In this document: positions 27,046 through 41,808 of the stretch, piece by piece
How the letters are laid out: each line of letters begins with the position of its first letter
Position numbering within the stretch: the first letter of the stretch is position 1
Source of the DNA: Oreocharis arfaki
Lineage: Eukaryota; Chordata; Aves; Passeriformes; Paramythiidae
NCBI GenBank assembly: GCA_013398015.1
Contig: VZRR01011663.1
Span: 62,001 to 126,000 of the forward strand
Direction: 5' to 3'
Length of the DNA stretch: 64,000 nucleotides
Position numbers and translations under genes: made by a program
The notes under the pieces: generated by a model
Told to the model about the DNA's origin: nothing
Databases searched by the model: none
Seen by the model: the letters and a program-made list of their open reading frames with translations, nothing else

Positions 27046-30000
27046 ACCACACAGAACAGAGGGAACCTCTTCAGAACTTCTGCCCAGTTCTGGCATTGTG
27101 TAGAAAAGACTGAAGACTTCAGAAACCCTGAGAAATGGAAGAAAAACTGGGGAACCTGGCTCTGAGATTCTTTTCCATTTCAAACCTTGCATGGAAAAAT
27201 CATGGAGTAAAATGTATCAGTGGTACCAGGAGCAGAGACCCGGAAGCTGTAGAGTCATTAAGATGTGCAGTCAGACTTCTTCCTTTTGCTCTCTCTCTGT
27301 GGCTCCATGAATCTTTTCATCACTGCATCTCTGTGCAATGGCCCTGCTTGGGAGACAGGTAGCTAACCACCATAAAGACTAGTGGGTTGAAGTGTTTGCA
27401 AAAGAGCTTTGAAAAAAACAAAGTCTAGTTAATGTTTCACACACTGCTGGGTAACAGAAGTGTGTTATTAATCATGTTTGTCATGAGACTGATGAAATAG
27501 TAAACTTGAAGGATTCTTTTTCTAGGCATACAAACTGAGAATGTCAGACAGCCCTGCTCAGCATCATGGGTTTAGAAAACGAATAGACATTAAAGATGGG
27601 ACTCATCTGGCCAAAGGCAGCTCGATGTCTGCTGGACATCATGAAAAAGAACTTCCTCCCAGAAATGTCTTTTTCTTCCTAGTGACAGGGAATATCAGAT
27701 GCTGTCTGAAATGAAGCTCACGCCATGAGCAAGAGAGGCAGTGCTAAAGGGTACAGCTCACAATGAATTTGCAAAAAACCACCCATGTTGCCTTACTTAG
27801 GGGGAATGAAACAGCTGGAAAGGTAAGTGAAGAAGGAGGGGGCCAGTACAGAGAAGAGAGCAGCTCTTCTTCTCAGAGAGGGAAGCTGTGAAGAGAGTGC
27901 GAAGGGTGCGAAGAGAGCGCAGAGGCAGAAAGGGACTCACTGGTCAATGAAAGACGTACAGAGCTCCCTGCCTGTTCAGACATTTCTGCTTTGGGATCTT
28001 TGGCAGCTGTCCCTCCCGTCTGAAGGCAAATCTTCCCAGCAGGCTGTGAGCATGTCTTGAGAGCATAAACCCAGCTTCCTGTGTCCCCCAGTGGGTCCCT
28101 CTCCCTGCATACTTCTTGGCTGTGTGGTGGCAACTTCGGCTGCAACCATTCCTTTTCCTTGCTGTCTCCACAAGCTGCTACATTATGCATCTGTTTAGCA
28201 CCTGTGACTCCATCAGATATCTGGTATCAGGTTTTTTCCATCCACTGTGTTTTGATAACAGCCTGCCTGCTGCATGAAAAGGACAAGGAGGCGTCTCTAG
28301 TTTTAGATATTATGCCCCACATCCAGGTGCTGCAGTGCTAGCAGCACGTGGAATTTCTCCCCTTACAACTACTGTATGTCCAGCCAGGTAGACTTTAGAC
28401 AGGGATATCTGGTTCACCCAGTACTGAGATATCATTAAATGACTCCTTGTTTAAGGACTTAAGGTGATAGGATGTTTTGCTTCAAGACAAAATAACAATT
28501 GCTTTGAGCTGCCTGGAGCTACACACCATTTCCAAAATACCATTTAAATCTTACCCAAGGAGGGAATTTAAAAACACCTGTCAGTGCCATGCATTTTAAA
28601 TTAATCCCAGTGAAACAAACACTTGGAACACAGAGCTCAGTACTTAACCCCTGATACAGACTCACAGTGGCTCAATAAACCAGAAAACTGTTCTAAAGAC
28701 ACAAGGAAAAAAGCTGATGGTCGATCCTAAATAGATGTAGTTGGCAGGCAAGATTTAGGGTAGTAAAAGGCTGTGCCACAGGTGTAAAGGGGCATCACCG
28801 TCCAGTCTTCCATCCCTGCAGATGACGGAGAACTGAGCTTCACCAGGGCTGCAATAGCTCCTAGTTAGCCCTGGAGAGCATCCTGGTTGCTTTAGAGCTG
28901 GTCCTCTGAGTTCTTCAAATATCCCAGAGGTAAATCTCACATAGCTGTGTGTCATGCAGAGTCTATATCATTTAGATTCCTAGAATCCCAAAGAAAGATC
29001 TCAGCTGCCTATTCTATACTGTCTAATGCCTAGGGAAGCTCTCCAGGATCTCAAAAAAAAAAATTGTAAGTGCATAAACTTAGCCTGGAGAAATCAAACT
29101 GCATGCACTAAATGTATATATTGCCTTAAAAAAACTGAATTTTCCTACGGACAAATGCGCACGTACTATGTTGGTTGTTTTTAGAATAGCTGATTTGACA
29201 ATGCTGGATTTCATATTTTTTTCTTCTCCAAGCCTTGGGAAGTTCATTGTAAGCTTTGAAGTCTGCACCACATAACAACGAGATGTGTCAATAAAAGTCA
29301 GGTAATTTCAGAATGAAAGATTCACTGAAGGGTCTCAAGAGCCAGAGTTTAGCAGCAAAGTTAGAGGTCCATCAGAGACCCTCACATCAGGACATTTAAC
29401 TCTTCCTCCTCAACTTCTGTGCCATGGTTTGTGCTTTTCACAGAGAGCCAGGCTGCACTTGCTCTTTGCACTGGTGTACAGAGAGGTGTGTTTCCCTTCC
29501 ATGCCTATATTATCCTGCTTGTGGCCAAGTGGGCATCCTTTGGAGTTGCAGTCCCAGTCTCTTGGTATGTTTTTCATCAGACTGTTTGCATAACACATTT
29601 TACCATCACATTTTTTCTATTGTGCTTTTCATTGTGGACTTACAGGACTATAAACCACCTCAGAGGATTTGCTGAATATAATGTGCTAACTGTGAGGCTC
29701 ACATAATTGTCTCTGGTTTCCCAGTGCTGAATCAATGCATTTATAGCTCCACTGCAGCATCTCCTATCCTCTGGTCCTGTATGCCAGATGCAGATATCTG
29801 TGGTCCAGCAACCTGCTGCCTCTTGCCTGAGAGGCAGCGAGCAGCAGAGAGACTGCTGAGCTCTGCCACACTTTGGGATCTGCCCCTGAGCCAGGTGCCC
29901 TGGTTAATGGGCTGCTGCTTGAAGACACAATCAGCCGACTCCAGGCTGCTGTGTGATCAGTCTCCCACGCTCTCACCTTCACAGCTTTAGCAGGGAGCTA

Positions 30001-30828
30001 ATACTGATGTGTTCTGACTTTCTTAGGCCATAATTTTTTTTTCCACTCACTTGAGAAACAGGAAAAGACGAACTGCATTGGTGAGGCTCAGCAATAGTAA
30101 GGTACAAGTTTTAAGTTTTGTTTTCTTTTGTAATTACAGTAATTACATTGTCCATGTCGCACTGAAGATTCAGAAGACCTGAACTGCAGAGCTGTTTGCA
30201 TTTGAAATACTCCTGCGTAGTGGAGTATTGTGGAACAGAACATCTCCTGAAACAAACTTCCAACCATATTGCTACTTATGCCTGCTACATAAAGGGAAGT
30301 TCTTTGCAGGATGCTCATGTCTCATCCCGCACAGCTTGTTCTGAGGAGGACTAGGGCACAGGGGTGCAAAACTCTCATTATTGTCTATTACGTAATGCTA
30401 AGCATGCAAGGGGGGGATCTGCTCCTCTGTAATCAAGACCAGATGAAAAGCTGTCTGACCTGTGGATGTCTGAAATAACAATTTGTTCTCATTCCACACC
30501 ATACCTTGCAGGCAGTTGTAATGATTTGCCCAGAAGTCTGCTGCTGCACTGTGTGTAATCAGGTAACTTCACTCAACTTGAAAATAGACGTTTAGAATAT
30601 CATCCTCCCTGAGCAGAGGCAAGAAGACTTTCGTTACTTTTGATATCTGAGCTACTATGTCGAGCGAAAATATCTTTAATTGATTACTTAATTCAAGTCA
30701 TCTTCAATTTAGAGTAAGAAAGCCAGCTCTCCGTATGTTAGCTTTCTACAATCTCTGTAGGACTTTGATGTTGTGTTTCTCTGGAAAACATTTCCCTCTG
30801 GAAATGTGGGATGTAACAAAACCTGTTT

Positions 30829-30875
30829 GAAGATGAAGAAGAAGGAGAAGGAGGAGGAGAAGAAGAAGAAGAAGG
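30829..30875. repeat. Purine tract of GAA/GGA triplets
   Basis: A 47-bp run of GAA and GGA triplets with a single T near its left end. It is roughly mirror-symmetric about its GGAGGAGG centre. Polypurine mirror repeats of this kind can adopt triplex structures; here that is inference. No coding frame is supported, although the complementary strand reads as a low-complexity Phe/Ser run. Confidence 0.9.
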
Positions 30876-33800
30876 TATATTTATGTTTTCTCATATATGT
30901 TCACATCTAACAGATGCAGCAATTCCAGATTGAAGTAGTTTCTGAGAGCCAAAGCGGTTTTGGAGTGTCACAAATAGCTGTGGTACGTTATCATTAGGTG
31001 TCAATATTAAGCTGCATCATAATTTCCCAGTATATGTGAGGAATGCAAGTATTTTTTGCTCTTGGCTATTAGGAAGAGGATATGTGTGGTTCGTATCTAT
31101 CCTGGCCCTGGAAGGGCTGCTCCTCATATGAATGTTTTCTGCCTGGTTTACTCAGCTGGGGTTCTTGGTCCCCTCTGGCAGCTCCCAGTTCACTTCTAGG
31201 ACAGCTTGTTCTGCCTGAGATGTTGTAGGTGTTCCCCAAGATTTGTGGCTCCAGGGGCTGAGGATCAGACTGTATTACAAAGAGTGCCTTCACCCTTTCC
31301 TCAGAATTTCCTACAGCAGTGGGAGTAATAAGACTGTAAAATCTAAAACAATCCACAAAGAACTGGATAATTAAAATAATTCAGTGCTACGAGACTGGCT
31401 GGCTCAAGACACAGCAATTTGAGCAACAACCCTTTTCATACCTTCACCTGGCTCCAGGGCAAAGGGAAAGACAAGGGAATGACTTTCAGTCTTTCCCTTT
31501 AATCTTTTCCCAATTGTTGCTAGATTCTGCATGGGTTTCTATGGGTGTTTGCTCGAGATGACACAAGATGAGCATCACGTCCCTGGGATGGAGGCCTGCA
31601 GTGTGCAATGACTGATTGCATTTCAGCAGATGAGGTGGAAGTGTGAGCAGTGGATCACTGCAGAAAGCTGTCCACTTATCAGTGACAGCCCAGTGACTGT
31701 ATCAGCATGTCCTCTCAGTGTCACTGAGCTTAGAAGGGGCCTTTCCAAGCCTGGCTGCCACTCTGAGCTGTCACTTGAGCTGCCACTACTGGTATTATCT
31801 TTGCTTTCTAAGATAAAGAATTGGATTTTGTGGCATAGTTAAATCTGATACTTCTCACAAGTGCTAAATTAATTACTCATTGCTGTTGCTTATTATTTGT
31901 GAAAAGCTGGCTTTGTGCCCAGCATTTTGATGAATTCTGACTCCTGTCTCTATTGATTCTATGAGATATATGACAAAATGGAAATCAAGTTTTTTGTTAG
32001 TGAGGATTAAAAGGCGTTGTGAAGCAAAGATGAAAGGACTGTTGTCACTCAACATTTCCATTTATAACATGGACTGTTTGGATTTATAATGGGCTACCAA
32101 AGAACCACTCCATTAGTAACTATTATGCAGAAGGATGCTACAGTGGCATATTTGCTTCAGCTCTAATAATTTCTTTTGGAACAGAAAATAATATGTAAAT
32201 TGCCAGTGAAGCAGTAAATAACTATCTACACTTATTTTACTAACATCAGAGCTAGTTTCTGCCTAGCTCCAGGGTCTGGAGAAGGCTGCAGGGCAACTGT
32301 GGATTTTGATTCTGATCTTCCAGGTGATTTCCAGCTCAAAGCCCTCTTCTGAGTCAGTCATGGTCTTTCAGCATGTCACCATCTCGGTGCAGGTTTTCCA
32401 CTTTAATCTCTTATAAGCATAATTAGGCAGGCCTGGATTTATCAGAAATGCCAAAGAGTTGTTAATCCTCACTCACTTGCCCCTGTCCTCTTCTGACTGC
32501 CCTCTCAGTCAGTGCTGAGGGCACAAGTGACACCCAGGCAGGAATGGGTGTGAGTTCATGGGGAAGCCCAAAGCCTTCCCTCATGCCCAAGGCAGTTTCG
32601 AACAGCTCTTCTACCTCCAGCACCGTGGTACAAACTGGAAACCAGAGACCCAAACACAAGTGAGGTGTTTCTGCTGGCCCTATGCCCAGATGGGCTCAGG
32701 GCCCCGTGGTTTGGAGTTCTGCTAAATTGCAGAGGAAAACTGGGATTCAGCTAATGGAGTCCCTGTTATGTCCGGGTCTTGAACATGCTTCGTCCCTTTC
32801 ATGGTATCTATGGATTCAGAGCTGCATCTGACGCTCCCTATTGACCTGGCTGCTTTTCCTTTGTCTTCAGTAGATTTTTAGGTTCTGCCTCATTACACAT
32901 TAAAAGACCTATATCCTCCTTTCACTGACCCAGGTTTGACCTCATTTGTCCGGGGGCCCTCTCCCAGCATTTGGGGAAGGAAACCTGTGTTTGGGAATTG
33001 ATGTCTCCCTGTGGCTGAAGGTGGCATTGGTGTTTGTGTCTGTCTGTGGCAAGCCTTGGTTTTCTGCCCTGTTACTTTCTCTCCAGCTTAGTTGACTGTG
33101 TGTTCCTGAAGACTTTGAGGGAACTTTTTGCTTAAAGGTGACTATATGCATGCATAAGGAAGGGAAAGAGGGCAAACACAGCTGTCCTCTGAGCCCCAAC
33201 CACTCCCTGGCTCACTGTGTGAATGGTGCCTGCAGCACTGATGGAGGCAGGGGGAAGAAGTGTGGCTTCTGCTCCATCCACCTGCAACACTGCAGAGGGA
33301 ACACGCTAAGGAAAACATTACGTAGGTTAGGATAGGTAGAAGGAACAAAGTTTCAGTGTGTTTTTCCTGTTATTTCCTAGGGAACTGCTGCTGAAGTTCA
33401 ATTTCCAGAGCTGTAGCTGTGATTGCAAAAGTGTATTCCAATGTTTGTCACTGTGTTTCTGTCATTTGTTAGTGTACATAACCAGAACTGAAACACACAT
33501 CTATGCACAGATGTAACAAAACTGGGAAAGAGTCTTATGTGAAATTATTTACAAAAGGAAATTGCTTCACAACTTCTTTCTTTGAGTTGTTGTATGCTTT
33601 GACCAACTACACTGCCCTGTGAGTAAGGGTAGGTGAGGAAGAAGAACATTTCAAGAACGGGTTACTCTGTGCCTGAAGAATATTTTGCATGGGTCTGAAA
33701 GGTAGGCATTGTCAGAAATCCTTCACCCCATAGAAAAGCCTAGAGGTCCAGTACAGCTCAGAGGACTGGAGTTTGTACAAATGGGAAGGATGTTAGCTGG

Positions 33801-35434
33801 CAAACTCTGCACCCTTTTATTTTCTTGGTATAAGCAAGTGCTATGTTTTCTGAAATCAGCAAATATTAAGAAGAAACTCAGGCTATTTGTGCCCGGAGTA
33901 ATAAAATTTTATTTTGAAATGGGCCATTTGGCCTAGTACAAAAGAAGTGGAAGTATTTTTGTTTTAAAAAATGAATACATTAACTTTATTGCAGTTGTTA
34001 AATTAGAACCTGTGGAGTCTCAGAGGGTGATAATTAAAACTGTCCTTTTTAAAGTATCAGAGGAATCTTAAGCATATTTAGTGTTTGCTATATATAACAG
34101 ATCTGTGTGATTTTGTCTGAGTCATCCTCCTCCTACTTGGATGGCTATTTGTTTACTTAAAACCAAAACACAAGTCTCTGGGGAAGCCGTTGCTGTAATC
34201 ACGCTTTGGGTGTTTTGGTTAGTGCAGCCACTTCTCTGAGGGGTCTGAACAGTGTGAATTCTCATCTCCACTGGTAAACACCTCAGGGTGTGCCAAGAAA
34301 GCCAAAGTAAATGGCACTAAGTTTAGGGTTTTAAAATATTTTCTTTCAAAAAAAAGATGCTGTTTCTCCCTCTGACAGTATGCTTCCCTATAAAACCACT
34401 ATTTTCTGTGTAGCTTCCTGTGACTTCATAAAAAGTACATGCTGAGCTCTTTGCCCTTCTACAAATAGATAAAATCATGCTTGTAGGAGGCTGAAGTCCT
34501 ATGTCAACTGGCATTTGGCTGCTGGTTGTGGCACCAGTGTGATTACAGTCCAACAGCCACTGTATTTGACTCACTGACGGCTTGTGGGCCAGTGTGACTG
34601 ACTGTAGGAGCCATGACTGCTACTTAGCAAAACAGGGTGCAAATGGCACTTGGGCCCCTGCGGCTCAGAGAACTATTCCAGCAAAAGTCTGCAGTGAGCT
34701 TTGTGAAGCCTAGGCTGAGCTGTGTTTTTGTGAGCAGGGATAAGCAGGCAGTGTCAGCCACTCAGAGAGGGGCAGAAGATAAAACCCTGATGGGATATGC
34801 TCCACAGATCACAAGTGGATTTGCTGACCTTACGGAGCTACAGAGGGAGAATTTCCAGAGGACCAGAAGGACAGCAACACTGTCTTCACATTGGTGATGT
34901 TACAAACTCTGCAGGGGTCAACCCCTCCAGTAAACTTTTATGATCTGTAGGTGGTTCTGCTTCACCTTGCTTAATAGACTAACATTTCCACAGCACTTGT
35001 CAACAAAGTAATCAACGACCTCCATGCAGGAGTAAATGTCTGCTAAATGACACAGTCGATTTAATTTGATTTTGGACTTGCTGAGTGCACTCACACAGTG
35101 GGATGTCAGGACAGGCACAAATGGTAAATACAATATCCACTGTGTGTCACCCACGTCAGAGCAAACACATTTCTGTTCTGAACAAGGAACCACTTTGTTC
35201 CCCATACCTGCTCCTGCCCTCAGGTGCTAGCAGATGAGTTGTGGCTCTATTCTGGGCTATCTGGTCACAGATGTTGCCTTGCCTTGCCAGGCTCCAGAAG
35301 CAGACAACTTGGGAGGCCAGCTTCTCACCTCCAACTGACAGCTGGGGCTGGAAAGGAAAATATGGCTATAACTCCATAATATCCATGATATCTGTGAGCA
35401 AGATATGTTCAGAATAATAGTGTCCTGGCAATCA

Positions 35435-35470
35435 AAAAAAAAAAAAAAAAGAAGAAGAAGAAAAAGAAAA
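35435..35470. repeat. A16 run followed by (GAA)n/A-rich purine tract
   Basis: Sixteen adenines followed by about three GAA triplets and further A-rich sequence, 36 bp of uninterrupted purine. It resembles a decaying retroposon tail, but nothing upstream is recognisable as the body of one. Confidence 0.9.
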
Positions 35471-35940
35471 TCTCTCCTGGTTTTTTTGGCATCCTGGCAG
35501 TGTAGTAGCTGGAATGGATGGTGGCAGTACCCTGCTGCATTCTTCCTGCAGTCCTGAGGTTCAAAGACTTCTCAGTGCAGTTCTAAACCACTGTTCTCCT
35601 TTGGTCCCAATAGGCCTCCAACCATCTGGGCTGCAGATCAGCTGTGCAAAAAGCTCTGTGTTTCTTGCCCTGGTAAACAGATAAGAGTAAAGGTTGACAA
35701 ACTCAGATTCAGATGATGCAAGGAAGAGTGAATTCCAAGGACTCTCCACTCTGTGCCATAACTTTGGCTGCCAGGCGTTTAAACCCATAGGCTATGAGCA
35801 AGAGGTAGCATGTAAAATATGACAGGTGGCCAAGTTTATTTAATATGTTGGCTTTTCCACTGCTCTTAGCACTGTTATCAGAACACTTAATTTAGTTACA
35901 TGGAGCAACATGGAAAAACACTGGCGAACATAAAATGAAA

Positions 35941-35960
35941 AAGCTACTTCCAAGTAGCTT
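35941..35960. repeat. Inverted repeat, 9-bp arms, 2-nt spacer
   Basis: AAGCTACTT, two C residues, then AAGTAGCTT: perfect 9-bp arms. It is short and could occur by chance in a window this size. Confidence 0.8.
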
Positions 35961-38900
35961 CCAAATTAACTGTTAGTCCCTTTGCATTGCTGGAAATCTA
36001 ATAAGGCACTGATTACATATAGGACTGGTGAGTTTTTAAATATGCTCAGCTTCAGCTTTTAGATACATATTGCTCAAAAAGCCTTGGGGCGGGAAATATG
36101 AAGTCATCTTGTCAGGAGTTCATCACAGGTACCGTGAAGTCTTTTGAGTTGCCTCTTCAAAGGCTTTCTCTTTATTCCTACATGGCAGCTGGGAAAGGGC
36201 CAGCTCTGTGTGCTTGGGAATCACTTTCCTCAGTCATTCTTTTGGGATGGGACCACTGTAGCAAGAAGATGAGTTAATCAGCCCTCCAATACAAGGCAGT
36301 CCAGCTAACTGGAAATTCCATGTAAGGCGGGTCATGTGGCAAGTCCTGGGAAGCATGACAGCAGCCACCAGTTGAGGTCCACAGGTCACTGCAACTGCAG
36401 GCTCTGTGAGTGTTTGCTCTCCTGGCTGGTATTCCCAGGGGCCCGAGAAGCCAGGCTTATCCATGTTCTTTGCCAAAGAGCGAGACTTGTCTTGTAGAAG
36501 AGAGAGCCTATTTAAAGGGGACTTAAATGGACAAATTAGATATGCTTCCCACAGCCACACACCACCCTTTCCTCCTGCGGTTGCACAAAAAGTCTGTGCA
36601 GCATGACTGGAGAGTGCTGGAGCTCATGCCAAAACTGCCTAGAACAAGGAAGTGAACGTTGGCTCTCACGCTGGCTTGAACCTGTGTATAACCAGGCTGG
36701 GAAAACTGCAACTCTCTGGGAGCATCTCAAACTAGCTCAGCATCATCTGCAGACACAGGCACAGCATGATTTGCTACCTTCACTGTAACTCCGGCTTTTA
36801 GACCCTTTGTGCCCTGCCCTGACTTTTGGCTCTCAATTAGGTTGCATTTTGGGCAGGAGTGAAATCCAGCTTCTTCACCCATTTGTTCTCTCACTTCTCT
36901 TCACCATGTATCTTTGCTGCTTGCCTTGTTGCCAGCTCTGGAACTGCTCCAATTACAGAATAAGAATAAGCCAAGTCAACTCACAAAAATGGCAGAGAAT
37001 TAAGTCAGGACAAGTAAATAGGCAGAGGGAGGAATGTAGAAATGGGGATAGAGGGGAAGGGAAATTAATGAGGATAATAGCAAAGGCCTTCTTTCTGTGG
37101 CAGCCAGATTTTAACTTGGTTCAGTGGTCAGAGGTTACTGGTGGAGTTGGCATCACAGCTTAGGCTACATGCAGATATATTACCCATTTAAAGAACAGTG
37201 TTCTGATAGTGTTTGATTGATTGATTGCTGCTGTGTCACAAGAAGGCTATGCTTGGGAAAGAATACAGCTTCCAAGACCTGCCTCTCTGAGCACTTCTCA
37301 TCCAGAAGATTCATGGTTAGGAGAGGAAATCCAAAACTGTCAGTCAAGGCAGGATGCAGGTTTTTCAACTTGCTGTGGCAGCTGAGCGAGAGATTTGAAC
37401 ACTAATGTTGGGAGACCTTTGAAAGGATTTTCCTTTTCAGAAGGCAAACTACCTCTTCAAAATGTCATGTCTTCCTGTAAGCAGGACATTTATAAAGTAA
37501 TTTGAAATCACTCCCACAAGCGCTCAGCCCTTTTTGAAATATGACCATCTACAACAACCTGCAGAGCAGAAAAGCCAGCAAGGAAGGAGACAGAATGTCA
37601 CCATACAAGTACATGCTACAAAATACAATATAAAAAGAAGAGACATTCCCCAAATCCTTCTGAAGCAAAGCCAGGGGTGACTGCACCAGCCTGCTATGGT
37701 ATGCTGGCACTCAGGCTGGCATTTGACACTCCCTGAATTTCCTTCCTCCTCTGTGCAGTTGTATTTCATTAGCAGGCAAGTGCCAGCGGGAGGGGAAGAT
37801 GATGTCAGCATCTGTACCTGGGCTGGAGTGGAGCTGGTGTAGGCTTGCAAGCAAAGCAGTCAAGAATCACAAGGTAACTTGGTAAATCAGAAGACAGGAA
37901 TTCAAATGAATGTAACAAGGCCCAATGGGAAGAGAGCATTTAATCTTCCACTGGTTTTCCTGATTTTTCTCCTACGAGAGTCCTCTGGCAGTGTGTCCAG
38001 GTACAAGTATTGCATCATCCGAAGGGACTCCTTGGTGATTCAAAGCTCCCAGGGCCCTGAAGGGCAAAGGAGCTGCACAGCGACTTTAAACAAATTAACA
38101 CTTTCCTGGGACTTGTTCCTGTCTATGTCAAGAAAGAGCTTTTCCTTGAGAGGAGATGAAAGGTCTCCAGCGTTGTGCAACCCATCGTCTGTCCTCACCA
38201 TGGCTTGTAAAGTATGTGCTGGGACAGATCTCAGGCTCAGCTAGGAAACAGCAATAACAGCTGTTGTTAAGGGGAGGCTGCAGCTGACCCATGTTAAGAT
38301 GTTATTGTACACTGAGCCCTTCTTCCCCTTCTTTCCTATCACAATGCACTCCAGCCCAAGCAGAGTCCTGGTTCCTGACTGCATGTTGTGAATGTTCTGT
38401 CACTCCCGTGTGAGCTGGTTCATCTCACAGGCTATAAAAAACAGGGAATATAAAAGAAGCATTTTCTGTCAGTTAAGTTAGATGAACTGGTTCATCAGAT
38501 TGTCAGAGGAACATTGGAGCTGGCACGAGGTGGGGGTGAAGACCACTGCCCAGGAGGGAGAGAAGAGACTCTGCCCTGATTCAGTGGTAACAAAGCATTA
38601 ACTAAGGCATGCACCTGGTGAAACTTTACCCTCTGATGTAGTGATATAATTGCTCATTTCATCACTCCCTGGCACAGTTCTATGAAAATGATCTGTACTA
38701 GCCTCAGGGATTTTCACAGGAGATTTTTGTTTTCCAGATCATTTTGAAACTGAGGGGATACAAAAGATGCCGCTCTGTTCACAGGTCTGAGGAGGCAGTA
38801 ATCTTCGTGGAAGTGTGACAGGGATAAAGAAATAATAACCTCTTAACCCTGGTAATCTGTGGTCTGGACAACATCCTTAGCTGTGTCCTAAGGGTACAGT

Positions 38901-41808
38901 CAGGCAGTATATTTGAAGTGGGCTAAAAGATAACTACTGCCAAAAAGTGCCAGGCAGCCCCTCTTCCCTTTCCACTTGGGGTGCACTCCTGCTGTTTCCC
39001 TTGGAGCATCACTGATGCTCATTTTGATTCTGTGTTGGCTGAGGTAAAGGAGTTAATACAGGGCAAAACAATCCCACAGGAAGAAAATTAAGGTTTTTCT
39101 GCTCATTGAGTGAGATAGATCAGGTAATGGTAAAGGCAGACAAACTCCAGCTCCAGAATAAAGAGGACAGCTGTTTCATCACCAGCTGCTGCTGTGAGTG
39201 GCACAGTTTCATCATCAAGAGCTGTAGGCAGCAAATACATAGCACTGGCATCCTCATTTGAATATAGGATGCCTGCCTCATCAGACATGGTCTATTTCAT
39301 GTAGCTGATATATCCACAAATGTGGTATTTAGGGCCCAGATTCAATAAAGATCAAAAATAAAGTGATGTCAAGATACTTTCCAGAACACCATACTGAACA
39401 GGGGTACATGCACAAAGTTTAGAAAGCTTGAGCAAGTGAAACAGCCACGAAATGAGCTCAGCTCATTGATCTGAGTTGGGTAAGGGTCCCTTCAAAAACC
39501 AGGAAATTCAGCTTTAGCTTTTCAAAGAGTGGACCACAACACTTGTTTATTTGCTGCATGCTTTTATTCTGGGTTTTGCCTTTTCAGTTTGGCTCAGTAT
39601 TTTGTGGCTTTTTGAGGGCTGTGTCTTGCTGGACTGAGTAGGACCCCAAGGAAATGATTCCGTGAAACTCAATTTATGGTCGAAGCACTGAGGAGGTCAA
39701 TCCTAAAACGGGAAGGAGTTCTCAGCCCCAGCTCTGACAATCTGCTAATCCCTCCAGACACTGTTGAAAGGATATTTGAGACTTCCATTGCTGGACATAA
39801 ATCAGTATCACATTCTATAGGATAGTTCAAGAATGCCTATAGAAAGTTTATGATTTGCATTAAGGGCTTTGTGGGTTCCTGGGCTTTCCTTGTATTGTTT
39901 TGTTCCCCATGGCTAAGGCAGTACCCAAACTTCCCACCCCACCATGCACCCCCCAGCAAATAGGTCTTTGGCACACATTGCAATGTAAATAGATGCCGAA
40001 TACGTGGCCGGAATAATTAAGCTTTAAAATTCTAGCCGAAAATCCATTGTCACACAAAACGGACCCTACAGATAAGAAGGAGGTAATGAGAACAGCCTTT
40101 TACTGTCTGCACTTAACCATAAATACTGGCCAGAATTCAGGAAGGATTAGGTGTTTCTACAGGAACCAGAGCATTTGCAAACATAGCACTAAGCAGCTGC
40201 TAATGCCTTGTGCTCGCAGCTCTGGGCCAGAGCCCATTTCTTGAGTTCATTCACTCCTTTGCTTTCTAAAACATCGTTACTAAAGGCCATAGGACTTTTC
40301 TGCCATCTCGTCAGTATAGAGGTTCATCTTCAATGGCAGGTCTAGTAAGCGTGCTTGTGCAACTTTCTGTTATCTTACGAAATCCTGTGGATGATGTCAA
40401 GTTGCTACAATTCCTAGTTATCTATGTGTGGTCAGACAATCTAATTATTATATAATTTCTAAGTAAACAGTGCAAGCAGGTTATTTTCACATTTTGGTTA
40501 AAAAGGATTCAGAAAAACAAAGCTAAAATGACCTAGCACAAACGATATCAAAAAATAATATAGAACATATACGACTTCACGCCCCACCATTACCCCCAAT
40601 TAATAGCTTATTTCATGGATCTGGGCTCAATTTATAAAGAGAAGAGTGACTTTAGTGCTTACAATTTTGCTAACTTTGGAATATTCGTTTGGTATGCACA
40701 ATGTACAGAAATAAATCAGCTTAACTTCTTGTATATTATATTGTTTTTTGCTAGATGATGATACATTATTCGAAGTTGAGTTTTTGAGTTTGTGAAAACT
40801 CTGATTTTTTTATACTCTGTGGTTTAAAATCTGTAGGACAAGGAAAGAGTGTTATCCCATTTGACTGGGGGAGCACAGGCACAAGCAAGCTTAGATGGGA
40901 ATTCAATAATATGAATAACCTAGTGCAACTTGGGGCTGCTGTTCTGCTGTCCCACTGCACTGCCCACCCATCTGCCTGGACTGCAGCCAGCAGTTGCACA
41001 ACTGTAGCCAGGTCAGCTTGACAAGTTGATGAAATGGAAAATGATGGCTTTTGGGTGGTTTGGTTTTCAAGAGGATCAGCCCGGTGAAACGGCTGCCCCA
41101 GTTGCCCCAGCACAGTTGCAGTGCACAGCAATCACTGACTGTGGCAAGGGATGCAAGGAAAAGATGAGGGTGACACTCACCTTGAGCCTTGCAGCTCATG
41201 GTCACCAGCTGCCCAGGTGCTATGTCAAACTCAGCTCAACAGCAAGCCCAAAGAAGACCTGGCCAGAAGTGTAGCTCCCTCACACCACTTTGGAGCCACC
41301 AGAGCTACAAACACTTCCAGTAGTTCCATGGGTTTCACTGAATCATCCATGGAGCCAGAGCACAGGGTTAGTGGTCCACCCTTTTGGACCTGCTTTAAAA
41401 TATATAAAACACTTAACCAAACCTTGGCTACTGAAAATATTTTGTCTTCACATGCACAGTGAAATACAAAGCAGCATGATATTTGTGCCAGAGCTTTACA
41501 AGCTTCATAATACCTACCAGTTTCTTAAAACATACACAACATTTAAAATAGCACCTATATAGTTGGTATGGGGTCAGGATATTAGCTGGTGATATTTTGA
41601 GAAGCACGTACTGATGCTGGAACTATATTTCAGAATCTATCCTTAAAATGTGTAATGAAACGTCTTCAAAGGGTGCGACTTCAGAAGTTGTGAATGATCT
41701 TTTAAGCTTCTCCTTTCCTTCTCTCTTCTCTTTTCTCATTTAAATGACAGCTCAGGAAATGATTCTCACCCACAACCCAGTAAGAAGATGTGGATTAAGA
41801 ACTTAACT

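Noticed and set aside
39103..39288. Acidic 61-codon frame, minus strand
   Set aside because: It looked exon-like for its Asp/Glu-rich start, but I recognise no protein and see no convincing splice sites. Too short to support.
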